In this document: piece after piece, positions 16,124-24,888 of the stretch
Numbering within the stretch: position 1 is the first letter of the stretch
Layout: every line of letters begins with the position of its first letter
Made by a program: the position numbers and the translations under genes
Notes under the pieces: generated by a model
The model's input: only the letters and a program-made list of their open reading frames with translations
Database searches by the model: none
What the model was told of the DNA's origin: nothing
From: Gemmatimonadota bacterium
GTDB lineage: Bacteria; Latescibacterota; UBA2968; UBA8231
Assembly: GCA_028875335.1 (NCBI GenBank)
Contig: JAPPEF010000178.1
Span: 1-46,335, forward strand
DNA length: 46,335 nucleotides
Direction: 5' to 3'

Positions 16124-17067
16124 GGCAAAAACTGCTCCACCGCCGCGCTGCGCCACTGCATCTGCTGCTCCGTCGTCTCATGCGGCTTAAACGCACACAC
16201 CACCTCGGCAATTGGCACGCCCCGCACCTCAATCCGCTCCAAATCGGCCACGCCGTAGCCCAACGTATCGGCGTAGTGCAAAAGGCCCAGTTCCATCGGC
16301 TCAAAGCCCATGGCCTTGGCCATGACCGCATCCACGGCAAATACGTCGGCCGACGCCGCGGCCGCATCCATAGACACCTCATCAGTTCCCCCAGGGCCAT
16401 TGCCCTGCAAGCCCACCGTGCCATCGACGATCCCAATGTCCGGCTTGAGATACTGAGCCAAGCGAATCAAGTTCACGTTGAGCACCTCGGCTTCGCTGGG
16501 CAACACGCGCTCGGCGTGCGAGGGATAGCCGTGCATCTTGATGCGATCCTCTTTGTGCAGCGTCCCCATGATCATGTTCTTCTGCGCCAACGTAACCACG
16601 CACACATCGTGGGTCTTGGCCACAGCCACCGAGATGGTGCAGGGGCATTCGAGGACCACGCTCGGCATCCGCACGGTCGCCTCGACGCCGCCGGCCATGT
16701 GAATTGTGGTCTCTTCCCACCGCGTTTCCTGATGCAGATCGACCAAGCGAATCGGCACTGAGTATTCTTCGACTAGCGCATCATAGCCGAAATTGGCAAA
16801 CGCCTCGCCCGAATACTTCTCGTTGCCGCCTTCGGCAATGACGATCTCCTCGGGAGGCTGCGGCGTGCTGAGCAAAAAGTCGATGGCACCACGCATGGCG
16901 TCGGCATGGGTCGAAGCGAGGGGATTTTCGCTGGACAGGAAGTTCGGCTTGAGCATCACTTGCGCGGCCAGCTTCGGCTCGACGTCCTCGCGCACTAAAT
17001 TTAGCGCTTGATATACGTTGGCTTGCCGCGCACCGGCGCGTGCTAAACCCACTCGGGCTGTGTCCAT
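16120..17067 (-). CDS. DUF362 domain protein
   Basis: A 315-residue protein of the DUF362 family, with the features KPNFLSS, IVIAEGG, VAVAKTHDVCVVTLAQKNMI, GTLHKEDRIKMHG and GIVDGTVGLQGNGP. No CxxCxxC ferredoxin motif is present, unlike some relatives. The family has no settled function. The ATG at 17067 has AAGGAG about 10 bases upstream. It is the first gene of a tightly overlapping set with the sulfatase and fdhD, and is divergent from an XPB helicase gene across 85 bases that should hold both promoters. Confidence 0.75.
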   Translation of the reverse strand: MDTARVGLARAGARQANVYQALNLVREDVEPKLAAQVMLKPNFLSSENPLASTHADAMRGAIDFLLSTPQPPEEIVIAEGGNEKYSGEAFANFGYDALVEEYSVPIRLVDLHQETRWEETTIHMAGGVEATVRMPSVVLECPCTISVAVAKTHDVCVVTLAQKNMIMGTLHKEDRIKMHGYPSHAERVLPSEAEVLNVNLIRLAQYLKPDIGIVDGTVGLQGNGPGGTDEVSMDAAAASADVFAVDAVMAKAMGFEPMELGLLHYADTLGYGVADLERIEVRGVPIAEVVCAFKPHETTEQQMQWRSAAVEQFLP

Positions 17068-17152
17068 ATTGCATGTCTCCTTGGTTGATAATACCTTGCC
17101 CGCTCTCTGGCCCCAATGTATCATTTCTCATCCTCCTAATCAATCTGTGTCT

Positions 17153-18508
17153 ATGCGTCTGACCTTTGAAGAAGGCACCCTGCTCCTGCGCGACTACGTC
17201 GGCCCAGACGCGCCCCCAGCCTTTGTCTGGGACGCGCGAGTCGATCACTGGCGTGCCCAAGCCCACTTCTACCGCGAAAGCGTAGAACACCTCAAACGGC
17301 ACGAAGTCGCATTCAAGAATACGGCCCCGCGCTATAACACCCTTTCCCTGCAACTGCACACCGCGCCTGAGCCACACCCGCACCAAGCTGAAAGCATCGC
17401 CGCCTGGCAACAGCACGGCTGTCGCGGCGTGGTCGTCTTGCCCACGGGCACGGGCAAGTCACAAGTCGCGCTCATGGCTATGGTAGAAGTCCAGCGCAGC
17501 ACCCTCGTCGTCGCTCCGACCATCGACCTGATGAACCAGTGGTACGACCTGCTCACCCGCTCGTTTGCCGTCGAGGTTGGCCTGCTCGGCGGCGGCTATC
17601 ACGAACTAGCCGACCTGACCGTCGCCACCTACGACAGCGCCTATATGCAGATGGACCGCTACGGCAACCGCTTCGGCCTCATAGTCTTCGACGAGGTTCA
17701 CCACTTGCCCGGCGAAATGTACAGCCACGCCGCCGAAATGTGCCTAGCGCCCTACCGCCTAGGGCTGACCGCCACGCCGGAACGCGCCGACGGCCGCCAC
17801 GTACTTCTCGCCACTCTCGTCGGCCCCATAGCCTATGAGCGCGGCATCCGCGCCTTGTCCGGCGAGTACTTAGCCGAGTATCGCGTCGAGCGCCGCCAAG
17901 TGGATATGGTCGCCGAAGAGCGCATCCAGTACGAGGCCGCCCGCGACGAGTACCAAGCCTTCCTCGCCGCCAAAAACATCCGCCTCGGCACCAAAGACGG
18001 CTGGCGGCACTTCGTCATGCTCTCGGCCAAAAGCACCAGCGGCCGACGGGCCATGCACGCCTACCGCCGCCACCGCCAGATCGCCCTCGGCGCGACGGCC
18101 AAACTCCGCGTCCTCGAAGACATCCTCAAGGCCCACCCGCGCGACCGCGTGTTGATTTTTACCAACGACAACGAGACCGTCCATCAGATCTCCCGCACCT
18201 TCCTAGTCCCGGCCATTACCCATCGCACCCGCACGCGCGAGCGCAAGGCCATCCTCGAAGCCTTCAACAAGGGGGAGTACCTCGCCCTCGTCGCCTCAAA
18301 AGTGCTCAACGAGGGCGTCAACATCCCCGAAGCCAACGTCGCGGTGGTCCTCTCCGGCTCGGGGACCATCCGCGAGCACGTCCAGCGCCTCGGGCGCATC
18401 CTCCGCCGTCGCCAAGGCAAGGAAGCCGTGCTCTACGAAGTGGTTTCTAAGGACACGGTCGAAGATCGCATCAGCGACCGTCGCCGCCGCCACGAAGCCT
18501 ACGAGTAA
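17153..18508 (+). CDS. XPB/Ssl2-type superfamily 2 DNA helicase
   Basis: A 451-residue SF2 helicase. Walker A is at residues 97-103 (PTGTGKS), the DExH box is DEVH (180-183), motif III is LTATPERADG, and motifs V/VI are SKVLNEGVNIPEANVAVVLS and QRLGRILRR. The N-terminal 90 residues fit the damage-recognition-like domain of XPB proteins. XPB translocates on double-stranded DNA to open lesions for excision repair. The directly following gene encodes a Bax1/DUF790 nuclease, its known partner in archaea and some bacteria, 5 bases away. The ATG at 17153 has no clear ribosome-binding site; a longer frame from 17018 would overlap the divergent DUF362 gene. Confidence 0.88.
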   Translation: MRLTFEEGTLLLRDYVGPDAPPAFVWDARVDHWRAQAHFYRESVEHLKRHEVAFKNTAPRYNTLSLQLHTAPEPHPHQAESIAAWQQHGCRGVVVLPTGTGKSQVALMAMVEVQRSTLVVAPTIDLMNQWYDLLTRSFAVEVGLLGGGYHELADLTVATYDSAYMQMDRYGNRFGLIVFDEVHHLPGEMYSHAAEMCLAPYRLGLTATPERADGRHVLLATLVGPIAYERGIRALSGEYLAEYRVERRQVDMVAEERIQYEAARDEYQAFLAAKNIRLGTKDGWRHFVMLSAKSTSGRRAMHAYRRHRQIALGATAKLRVLEDILKAHPRDRVLIFTNDNETVHQISRTFLVPAITHRTRTRERKAILEAFNKGEYLALVASKVLNEGVNIPEANVAVVLSGSGTIREHVQRLGRILRRRQGKEAVLYEVVSKDTVEDRISDRRRRHEAYE

Positions 18509-18513
18509 GCACC

Positions 18514-19752
18514 GTGCTGACCTCGGACCTCCTGCTGACCCGCTCGCGCGGCCCCTATATCGAACCGCGCTATGTCGCCGTTGAGGACCCAGCCCTCATT
18601 GACCTAGCCCAAGCGCTCATCGACATCCACGTCGAACACCAAGGCAAAACCCGACGAGAATTACAACACGCCCTCCACTTGCTCGCCGGGGACCGCACCG
18701 ACTACCGCATCCAACGCGGCCTAGCCAAGCTACTTTGCGACCACTACTGCGAATTCCACGTCGCCAGTCCCCAGCCCCCTGAAGAATTGCGCCACGCCGT
18801 TTTTACGCTGGCCCGCGCCCATCATCCAGTCGTCCGCGAGACCAGCCTCATCTACCCAGTCAAACGCGAGGATCTGCTGGAACAGGTCGCCCTCAAACAC
18901 CAGATCAGCAGCGAAGACGTGCTCGACGGACTATACGCCGACCTACCTGAAAACCACCAGCTTGCCACCTTTGCCGCGCCCTCGCCCAACGAGTTGCTGC
19001 TGCGCTACAACGTGGCATTGGCCCAAGCCATGCTCTACCGCTGCGAAGTCTTGCGCCTGAGCGTGTATCGCAACCTGCCGGTACGCTACAAGCAACTCTT
19101 CAAATTCATCAAGTTCTACCGGCTGATCCACACCATCGAAGGCGATGTCGATGCCGGCTATGAGATCGGTCTCGACGGCCCAGTGAGCATGTTTCGCCAC
19201 TCGCAGAAATACGGCCTGCAAATGGCGATTTTCCTCCCAGCCTTATTGCTGTGTACCCGCTGGTCGATGCAGGCCGACATTGTCCGCAAGGACGGTCGCC
19301 GCCAGCAGTTCGTCCTCAACGATCAGTCGGGCCTAGTTTCTCACTACCGGGACCAGACCCTGTACGACTCGCTATTGGAGGAGACGTTTGCCATGCGCTT
19401 TGACAAGGCCAAAACCGCCTGGCAACTCGAACGCGAAAGCGAAGTGGTCAACCTCAAAGAGACCGTGATGATCCCGGACTTCACCTTCCGCCATCCCGAC
19501 GGCCGCACGGCGCTTTTGGAAATCATGGGCTACTGGCGGCCGGAGTATCTACGGCGCAAGCTCGCAAAGCTGCGCCAAGCCCAACGCAAAGACTTGCTCG
19601 TGGCCGTCTCTTCCAACCTCAATGTCAGCGAGGACGATTTTAAGAACGTGCCCGGCGGGGTCTTCTTTTTTCGCAATAAGGTCCAGCCCAAAGACGTCAT
19701 ACATTTATTGGACCAGATTGAACCGTCCGCCGCTGGGCAACCTAGCAAGTGA
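18514..19752 (+). CDS. Bax1/DUF790 nuclease, partner of XPB
   Basis: A 412-residue DUF790 protein starting at GTG. The PDDEXK-like active site can be read as MIPDFTFRHPDG followed by ALLEIMGYW, with the Lys pair in RRKLAKLRQAQ nearby. The N-terminal region (residues about 1-250) is helical and carries the conserved LLRYNVALAQAMLYRCEVL segment. In archaea Bax1 binds XPB and cuts DNA next to the unwound bubble, giving a minimal repair unit. Close spacing to the helicase gene (5 bases) supports the same complex here. Nothing suggests truncation. Confidence 0.85.
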   Translation: MLTSDLLLTRSRGPYIEPRYVAVEDPALIDLAQALIDIHVEHQGKTRRELQHALHLLAGDRTDYRIQRGLAKLLCDHYCEFHVASPQPPEELRHAVFTLARAHHPVVRETSLIYPVKREDLLEQVALKHQISSEDVLDGLYADLPENHQLATFAAPSPNELLLRYNVALAQAMLYRCEVLRLSVYRNLPVRYKQLFKFIKFYRLIHTIEGDVDAGYEIGLDGPVSMFRHSQKYGLQMAIFLPALLLCTRWSMQADIVRKDGRRQQFVLNDQSGLVSHYRDQTLYDSLLEETFAMRFDKAKTAWQLERESEVVNLKETVMIPDFTFRHPDGRTALLEIMGYWRPEYLRRKLAKLRQAQRKDLLVAVSSNLNVSEDDFKNVPGGVFFFRNKVQPKDVIHLLDQIEPSAAGQPSK

Positions 19753-19876
19753 GCATTACATTGTGAACCCCCGAAGCGGCGCGTGGAAATGGCAGCCTGC
19801 TGCGGGATCGCTCTTCCCTTCGGAACCTAGTAACCTTCCACGACAGCTAAACGGTCGTGCAAAGATAGGAGCAACC

Positions 19877-20548
19877 ATGGACGGCATTCACGACATGGGC
19901 GGGATGCACGGATTTGGCCCCATTATACGCGAAGAAAACGAACCCTTGTTTCACCATCCCTGGGAAGGCCGGGTACTTGCCATGACTGTAACGACTCCTG
20001 TACCGGTCCCTGGCGGCTCCCGCAACAACATCGAAAACATGGATCCAGCACACTACCTGTCATCCAGCTATTACGAAAAGTGGCTACACTCCCGCATCAA
20101 AGGGCTGATTGACGCCGGCGTGCTAACCCAAGAAGACCTGGAGACTCGGATGGCGCTTCTCCGGGATCATCCCAACGCCGAAACCCCAGTGCATCCTGAC
20201 CCCAATGCCGTTCGAGCCGAATTCAAGCGCTCGCGTCCTGCGACTCCCCCCTCGCAGCAAGTGGATATCCAGCCGCAATTTTCCCACGGCGACCGCGTGC
20301 GATCGCGCAATATCCACCCCACAGGCCACACCCGGCTTCCCCGCTACGCCCGGGGCAAACACGGCACAGTCACCAATTTCTACGGCATCTACAACCTCCA
20401 AGACGCCGAACTGCCCGCAGGGTATGCAACGCGCCAGCAACCCTTATACGCTGTGAGCTTTGACGCCGAGGAGCTATGGGGTAGCGCCGCGGAAACAAAA
20501 AGTGCCGTCTATTTGGATATGTGGGAAAGCTACCTAGAACCGGCGTAA
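19877..20548 (+). CDS. nthB: Nitrile hydratase beta subunit
   Basis: A 223-residue protein with the beta-subunit opening [16 protein letters not shown], then [29 protein letters not shown], and the SH3-like C-terminal part with [31 protein letters not shown] and [12 protein letters not shown]. Nitrile hydratase adds water to nitriles to give amides in the cytoplasm. The ATG at 19877 has AGGAG just upstream; longer frames overlap the Bax1 gene. Order beta-alpha-accessory is that of several Co-type operons. The 124 bases before it contain weak repeats CGTGGAA/TTCCACG but no recognisable cobalt riboswitch. Confidence 0.93.
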   Translation: MDGIHDMGGMHGFGPIIREENEPLFHHPWEGRVLAMTVTTPVPVPGGSRNNIENMDPAHYLSSSYYEKWLHSRIKGLIDAGVLTQEDLETRMALLRDHPNAETPVHPDPNAVRAEFKRSRPATPPSQQVDIQPQFSHGDRVRSRNIHPTGHTRLPRYARGKHGTVTNFYGIYNLQDAELPAGYATRQQPLYAVSFDAEELWGSAAETKSAVYLDMWESYLEPA

Positions 20549-20577
20549 CCAATCCCCAATCGCAAAAGGATTTTGTT

Positions 20578-21186
20578 ATGAACAACGTTCAACAAACTGC
20601 CTACACCGAGACAGATGCCGCCCTGCGCACCAGAGCGCTCGAATCGCTCCTGATCGAAAAGGGCTTACTTACAACGGATATCATAGACGAAGTCGTGCAG
20701 AAATACGAACAAGATGTAGGCCCGCTCAATGGCACCAAAGTAGTTGCCCGCGCCTGGAGCGACCCGGACTACAAGCGCCGGCTGCTCGAAGACGGCACCG
20801 CAGCTATTGCCGAACTGGATTTCGGCGACGCACATGGCAGCAAAATCGTCGTACTAGAAAACACGCCAAGCGTCCACCACGTCGTCGTTTGCACCCTTTG
20901 CTCGTGTTATCCTTGGTCCGTACTCGGTCTGCCGCCGAGTTGGTACAAATCCTACGCGTATCGCTCTCGGGTAGTGCGGGAGCCAAGAGTAGTCTTGCGG
21001 GAATTTGACCTCGATCTACCCGATTCGGTCGAAATCCGCGTCTGGGACAGCAACTCGGATCTCCGCTACATGGTGCTGCCCGAACGCCCTGCTGGCGCGG
21101 AAGACCATACCGAAGAACAACTCGTTGCGCTCGTCACGCGCGACTCAATGATCGGCGTGGCTACGATCAAATCTCCTACAAAGTGA
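20578..21186 (+). CDS. nthA: Nitrile hydratase alpha subunit, cobalt type
   Basis: A 202-residue alpha subunit. The metal-binding claw is [10 protein letters not shown], with Cys105, Cys108, Ser109 and Cys110; two of the cysteines are normally oxidised to sulfinic and sulfenic acid. Thr106 after the first Cys and Tyr111 after the last mark the cobalt form, whereas the iron form has Ser and Thr. [16 protein letters not shown] and [17 protein letters not shown] are further family motifs. The gene is 29 bases after the beta gene, with AAGGA upstream. The active-site residues are complete, so the enzyme is expected to work. No amidase gene to use the amide product is nearby. Confidence 0.95.
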   Translation: MNNVQQTAYTETDAALRTRALESLLIEKGLLTTDIIDEVVQKYEQDVGPLNGTKVVARAWSDPDYKRRLLEDGTAAIAELDFGDAHGSKIVVLENTPSVHHVVVCTLCSCYPWSVLGLPPSWYKSYAYRSRVVREPRVVLREFDLDLPDSVEIRVWDSNSDLRYMVLPERPAGAEDHTEEQLVALVTRDSMIGVATIKSPTK

Positions 21187-21193
21187 GTCCGGG

Positions 21194-21535
21194 ATGACGC
21201 AAAAAGCCGACCGACAAATTGCCACAATGGAAACACAAATCGCCCTACCCAGAGAAAATGGAGAACTGGTTTTCCAGGCCCCTTGGGAAGCACGTGCCTT
21301 TGGCTTGGCCGTTGCACTCAACGAACGAGATCTCTACGAGTGGCGCGAGTTCAGTGCGGAGTTAGCTGCGACAATCGCGGTGGCCGAACAAAACAACGAC
21401 CCATCGAACTATTACGCCCGATGGATCGCTTCTCTCGAAGAGTTGGTCGTTGCGAGGGGCTTGATCAGCCGGGAACAACTCGACGCCAGAACCGCGGAAT
21501 GCGCTGCTGGCATTCGCGACGATCACGACCATTAA
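21194..21535 (+). CDS. Nitrile hydratase accessory (activator) protein
   Basis: A 113-residue protein similar to the N-terminal half of the beta subunit: FQAPWEARAFGLAVALNERD and YYARWIASLEELVVARGLIS. This is the pattern of P14K/NhlE-type activators, which deliver cobalt and help oxidise the cysteines of the alpha subunit. The His/Asp tail DDHDH could bind metal. It begins 7 bases after the alpha gene. Small size and operon position make the assignment firm. The gene ends 32 bases before the convergent tRNA nucleotidyltransferase gene. Confidence 0.85.
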   Translation: MTQKADRQIATMETQIALPRENGELVFQAPWEARAFGLAVALNERDLYEWREFSAELAATIAVAEQNNDPSNYYARWIASLEELVVARGLISREQLDARTAECAAGIRDDHDH

Positions 21536-21567
21536 GTAGCTGGGACTAGATCCAACCAGCCCGCCGA

Positions 21568-22890
21568 CTAGGCGGCAGGCTCAGCGCTGAATTTGCGCTG
21601 CACAAAGCGCAGTGCGGATTGGTAGCTGTCGAGTTGTCCTTCCAACTGGGCATCCTCGACCGCGGCGAGAATTTCTCTAAACAGAGGCCCAGGGGCAAAA
21701 CCCAAGGCAATGAGATCGCTTCCCGTGAGCAGAGCCGGCGGGCGCAGATGCTCCTTTTTTAGGGCGGCGAGCTGCTCCTGGCAAAACTCGTATAGGTCGA
21801 GCTTGCCGTGGCTGGCCAAACAATCGGCGCGATGCAATTGGAGCAACTCGGGAAAGTGCGGCTCGCGCAACAGGCGCATGAGCGTGCTCGGGCGCATCTG
21901 GCGCACATGGCTTATCCGCATGTGTTCGGCCACGAGCGTGCAGATGACCCTCCGCGATTCGTTGGACATCCGCAACCGCCCGCAGATCGCCGCCGCCATT
22001 TCGGCCCCAGCCGCGTCGTGGCCATGGAAGCGGATGCGCTCGGCTCGCACCATAGTTGACGGCTTGCCAATGTCGTGGAGCAACGCGCTCCAAGCCAACT
22101 CAGCCGACGGCTCGTCGAGGTATTCAAACAAAAGTTGGACGTGGGTCCACACGTCGCCTTCGGGATGGAATTCAGCATCCTGTGGCACACCGCGCATGGC
22201 CGCGACTTCTGGCAGCACGACTTGCAGCAGACCCGACTGGTCCAAAAGGCGCAAGCCGTACACAGCGCATCCCTCGGTCAACAGCAAGGTTAGCTCGTCG
22301 CGGATGCGTTCGGCACTAACGTCGGCAATGCGCGCGGCTTGGACGCAGAGCGCATCCCACGTCTCAGGTTCGATGGTAAATCCGAGCCGGGCCGCAAAGC
22401 GCACGGCCCGCAACAGGCGCAGATGGTCTTCGGCAAAGCGCGCGGCCGGGTCGCCGATGGCGCGGATGACCTTGGCGTGGAGGTCTTGCTGCCCGCCGAC
22501 GTAATCGAGTATCTCGTCGCTCGCCGGATCGTAAAACAAGCCATTGATGGTAAAGTCGCGGCGCTGGGCGTCAGCGCGGGCGTCGGCTGGCCCAATGGAT
22601 GCGGGACGGCGGCCATTGCGGTACGGGCCATCGCGGCGGAAACGCGCTACCTCGTAGTCACCCTCGTCGAGCATCACTACTGAGATACCAAACTGCGCGC
22701 CCACCGCCACTGTGTTAGCGAAAAGCACGGCCACTTCTTCTGGCCCAGCATCCGTAGCCACATCCCAGTCCTTGGGCACGCGCCCCAACGCCAAGTCGCG
22801 CACACAACCACCGGCTAGCAGGGCTTGGAAGCCGGCCCGACGCAAAGTCTCGACGACGCGCAGGGTCCCAGCGTCTATATCTGCGTCCAT
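21568..22890 (-). CDS. CCA tRNA nucleotidyltransferase / poly(A) polymerase family with HD domain
   Basis: A 440-residue class II nucleotidyltransferase. The catalytic head has GGCVRDLALGRVPKDWDVAT with the metal-binding Asp41-x-Asp43, and the RRDFTINGLFYD and RLLRAVRFAARLGF motifs bind nucleotide and position the tRNA. A C-terminal HD domain (LLHDIGKP) adds a likely phosphohydrolase. The enzyme adds or repairs the 3' CCA end of tRNAs. It follows the FN3 protein gene by 5 bases on the same strand, a spacing that implies co-transcription although the roles are unrelated. CCA-adding or A-adding specificity cannot be separated by eye. Confidence 0.9.
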   Translation of the reverse strand: MDADIDAGTLRVVETLRRAGFQALLAGGCVRDLALGRVPKDWDVATDAGPEEVAVLFANTVAVGAQFGISVVMLDEGDYEVARFRRDGPYRNGRRPASIGPADARADAQRRDFTINGLFYDPASDEILDYVGGQQDLHAKVIRAIGDPAARFAEDHLRLLRAVRFAARLGFTIEPETWDALCVQAARIADVSAERIRDELTLLLTEGCAVYGLRLLDQSGLLQVVLPEVAAMRGVPQDAEFHPEGDVWTHVQLLFEYLDEPSAELAWSALLHDIGKPSTMVRAERIRFHGHDAAGAEMAAAICGRLRMSNESRRVICTLVAEHMRISHVRQMRPSTLMRLLREPHFPELLQLHRADCLASHGKLDLYEFCQEQLAALKKEHLRPPALLTGSDLIALGFAPGPLFREILAAVEDAQLEGQLDSYQSALRFVQRKFSAEPAA

Positions 22891-22895
22891 CCTAG

Positions 22896-23882
22896 CTACT
22901 CAGCCACCTTAAAACTCTCAACCCGACTCACCGAATTCTCAATCCCCTCGATGTGCGTACTGGCCACGACCTTCCAGTAGTACACTTGTCCGGGTTCAAG
23001 CGAGACCAAGCGCCCTTCCTTAATGCGGCCGGTAAATACGGCTGTGGTATCGCTAGTCAACGGCATATCCGACACTTCGCCGCTGGTCAACGAGGTGGTG
23101 ACGATCACCCGGAATGCGCGCGCCTCGGGCAAGCGATTCCAAGTAAAGGTCAAAGGTGCAGCGGTCTCTTCCCCGGCGACCGGGACCAACAGCACCGGCG
23201 AGGGCAGCGCGACATCGGCCACTTCCTCGGAGGCATTGCTTTCCTTGCCGCCGAGATCTATCGCCGTAATTCGATAGTAGTACACCGTGCCCACCTCGAT
23301 CTCCGCGTCGATGAAGCTCGGCCCCGATACCTGCATGAGCAAATGCCCAAGGGTCGGAGTGAAGCCCTGCTCAGTCGAGCGATAGACTCGATAACCTGCC
23401 AGATCGGTCTCCGCGTTGTCAGCCCAATCGAGTGCGATGTTGAGCTGGCCGAGTACTTCGAGGTGGTGCGCTACGGCGCGCACCGCAGTCGGCACCTGCG
23501 GAGTCAGGCTGTTGAGAGGCTGTCCGCTGATGGCATTCGAGGGATCGCTCTCGCCGCCGCCGTTTATCGCAGTTACTCGATAGGTGTACTCCAGTTCGTA
23601 TCGTAGCCCCTGATCCTTGTACCGGGTCTGGAACGTGGAGTCAATGGCCACGGCCGCATCGTCTCCCACCGAGCGATAGACGACGTAGAGCACCTCGTCC
23701 GCGCCCTCGGCGGCCTGCCAATTGAGCCATATCTCGCCATCGCCAATACGCTCTACACTCAGCGCGCGCGGTGCCTGCGGAGGATCGGCAATCGCGACGG
23801 GACTGGTGCCCTTTTCACCGTCATCGCCGCAGTGCCACAAGCCGATGACGACGACCATCCATGCAAATTTTAGGCGTTTCAT
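22896..23882 (-). CDS. Exported protein with fibronectin type III domains
   Basis: A 328-residue protein. The N-terminus MKRLKFAWMVVVIGLWHCGDD looks like a signal peptide with a possible lipoprotein Cys18, but the residues before it (LWH) are a poor lipobox. Two FN3 domains follow at about residues 35-120 and 130-225 (YVVYRSVGD ... YTYRVTAINGGG; YRVYRSTEQG ... YYYRITAIDLGG). A third beta-sandwich fills 230-328 (YYWKVVAS). Such proteins bind carbohydrate or protein at the cell surface. It is upstream of the CCA enzyme gene and divergent from the PBP1A pair across 112 bases that should carry promoters both ways. Confidence 0.75.
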   Translation of the reverse strand: MKRLKFAWMVVVIGLWHCGDDGEKGTSPVAIADPPQAPRALSVERIGDGEIWLNWQAAEGADEVLYVVYRSVGDDAAVAIDSTFQTRYKDQGLRYELEYTYRVTAINGGGESDPSNAISGQPLNSLTPQVPTAVRAVAHHLEVLGQLNIALDWADNAETDLAGYRVYRSTEQGFTPTLGHLLMQVSGPSFIDAEIEVGTVYYYRITAIDLGGKESNASEEVADVALPSPVLLVPVAGEETAAPLTFTWNRLPEARAFRVIVTTSLTSGEVSDMPLTSDTTAVFTGRIKEGRLVSLEPGQVYYWKVVASTHIEGIENSVSRVESFKVAE

Positions 23883-23994
23883 ATTCTTCTACCTCCCCAG
23901 ATAGATTAATCGCCTCACTGCTAAAAGTACCATTAGGCTCCTAAAATGGGCAAGCACTTTTGACAAGCAGTCTCTCCGAACTTATTGTGTCGCC

Positions 23995-24888
23995 ATGCTA
24001 TCTTTGCTCTATGGCCTCACCCGCATTGCCCTGTGTGTGTTGGTGCCTTTCTGCGTGGCTTGTGTTCTTTTTTTGCTCGAATACCAAACTCAATACGCGG
24101 CCCGCTACATCGGCCAATACCTGATGCAACAAAACCCAAAGCGCCAGCCAGGGGGTGCGCTCTGGCAGGGTATTCTCGCCAGTCGGCAGACTCGCACAGC
24201 CCTATCCGACTCGCTGGCCGAGACTACCCTAGCGCCGAGCCAAACCCCACTGCCGGTTTTGCAAAACCACTACCAACTCCAGTACCACGGCACTCACGCG
24301 GCGTTCTTTGCAGTCGCGCGGCGCGACACCGCCCTCCAACCCGATCGCCTCAGTCCGGAGACGCTGCGCGAGCTCGCCTATTCCCTGCAGATTTACGAGC
24401 AGGGCCGCTACCTGCTAACCCAAGCCACCGTACCCGACGACGCTTCGTATCTCCGCGCCCTCGTTGGCGCGCAAATAGCCCTAGAAGACGGTTCGCTCTT
24501 TTACCAGCTTCACAAGTCCCTGCTGGCAAAAGACGAGCCCGAGGCTTGGACTTTTCTGAGGATGCAAGAGGAAGACATGGCCTACTGGCGTCAGCATTTA
24601 GCGCCGCTTTTGGGTCCTGACCCCGAGCGTGTGCAAAGCGATGCCGGGCCGATCATCACCGCCGCCCTAGCGGAGGTCGTGCAAGCGCGGGCCGATTCGC
24701 TGCGTCAGGGCGAGAACAAGCACCTACTCACAGCTTGGGACAGCGCAGACGGCTTTGAACTGCGCCTGACCCGCACTGGAGAGGAAGACCAATTCGCCGC
24801 GTACGCGCTCGTGCCGGGCCAAGAGGCCATAGCGCTCTTGCTTCCGGACCAGTTCGTGCAACAACACCTTGGACTAGAAGAGCAATGA
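23995..24888 (+). CDS. Unrecognised membrane-anchored protein coupled to PBP1A
   Basis: A 297-residue protein that I do not recognise. It has one N-terminal hydrophobic segment (about residues 7-29, LTRIALCVLVPFCVACVLFL) and then a mostly helical, presumably periplasmic domain without Cys pairs or catalytic motifs. Its stop overlaps the start of the PBP1A gene by four bases (ATGA), so the two are translated together. This suggests a partner or regulator of PBP1A in cell-wall synthesis, comparable in position, though not visibly in sequence, to lipoprotein activators of class A PBPs. Confidence 0.7.
   Translation: MLSLLYGLTRIALCVLVPFCVACVLFLLEYQTQYAARYIGQYLMQQNPKRQPGGALWQGILASRQTRTALSDSLAETTLAPSQTPLPVLQNHYQLQYHGTHAAFFAVARRDTALQPDRLSPETLRELAYSLQIYEQGRYLLTQATVPDDASYLRALVGAQIALEDGSLFYQLHKSLLAKDEPEAWTFLRMQEEDMAYWRQHLAPLLGPDPERVQSDAGPIITAALAEVVQARADSLRQGENKHLLTAWDSADGFELRLTRTGEEDQFAAYALVPGQEAIALLLPDQFVQQHLGLEEQ

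Noticed and set aside
19753..19876. Possible cobalt or cobalamin riboswitch before the Co-type nitrile hydratase genes
   Set aside because: Only short CGTGGAA/TTCCACG arms are visible. The conserved boxes of these riboswitches are absent.
21561..21575. CCGCC/GGCGG hairpin between the nitrile hydratase operon and the convergent tRNA nucleotidyltransferase gene
   Set aside because: Only five base pairs, no T-run, and it overlaps the last codons of a gene; not enough for a terminator.
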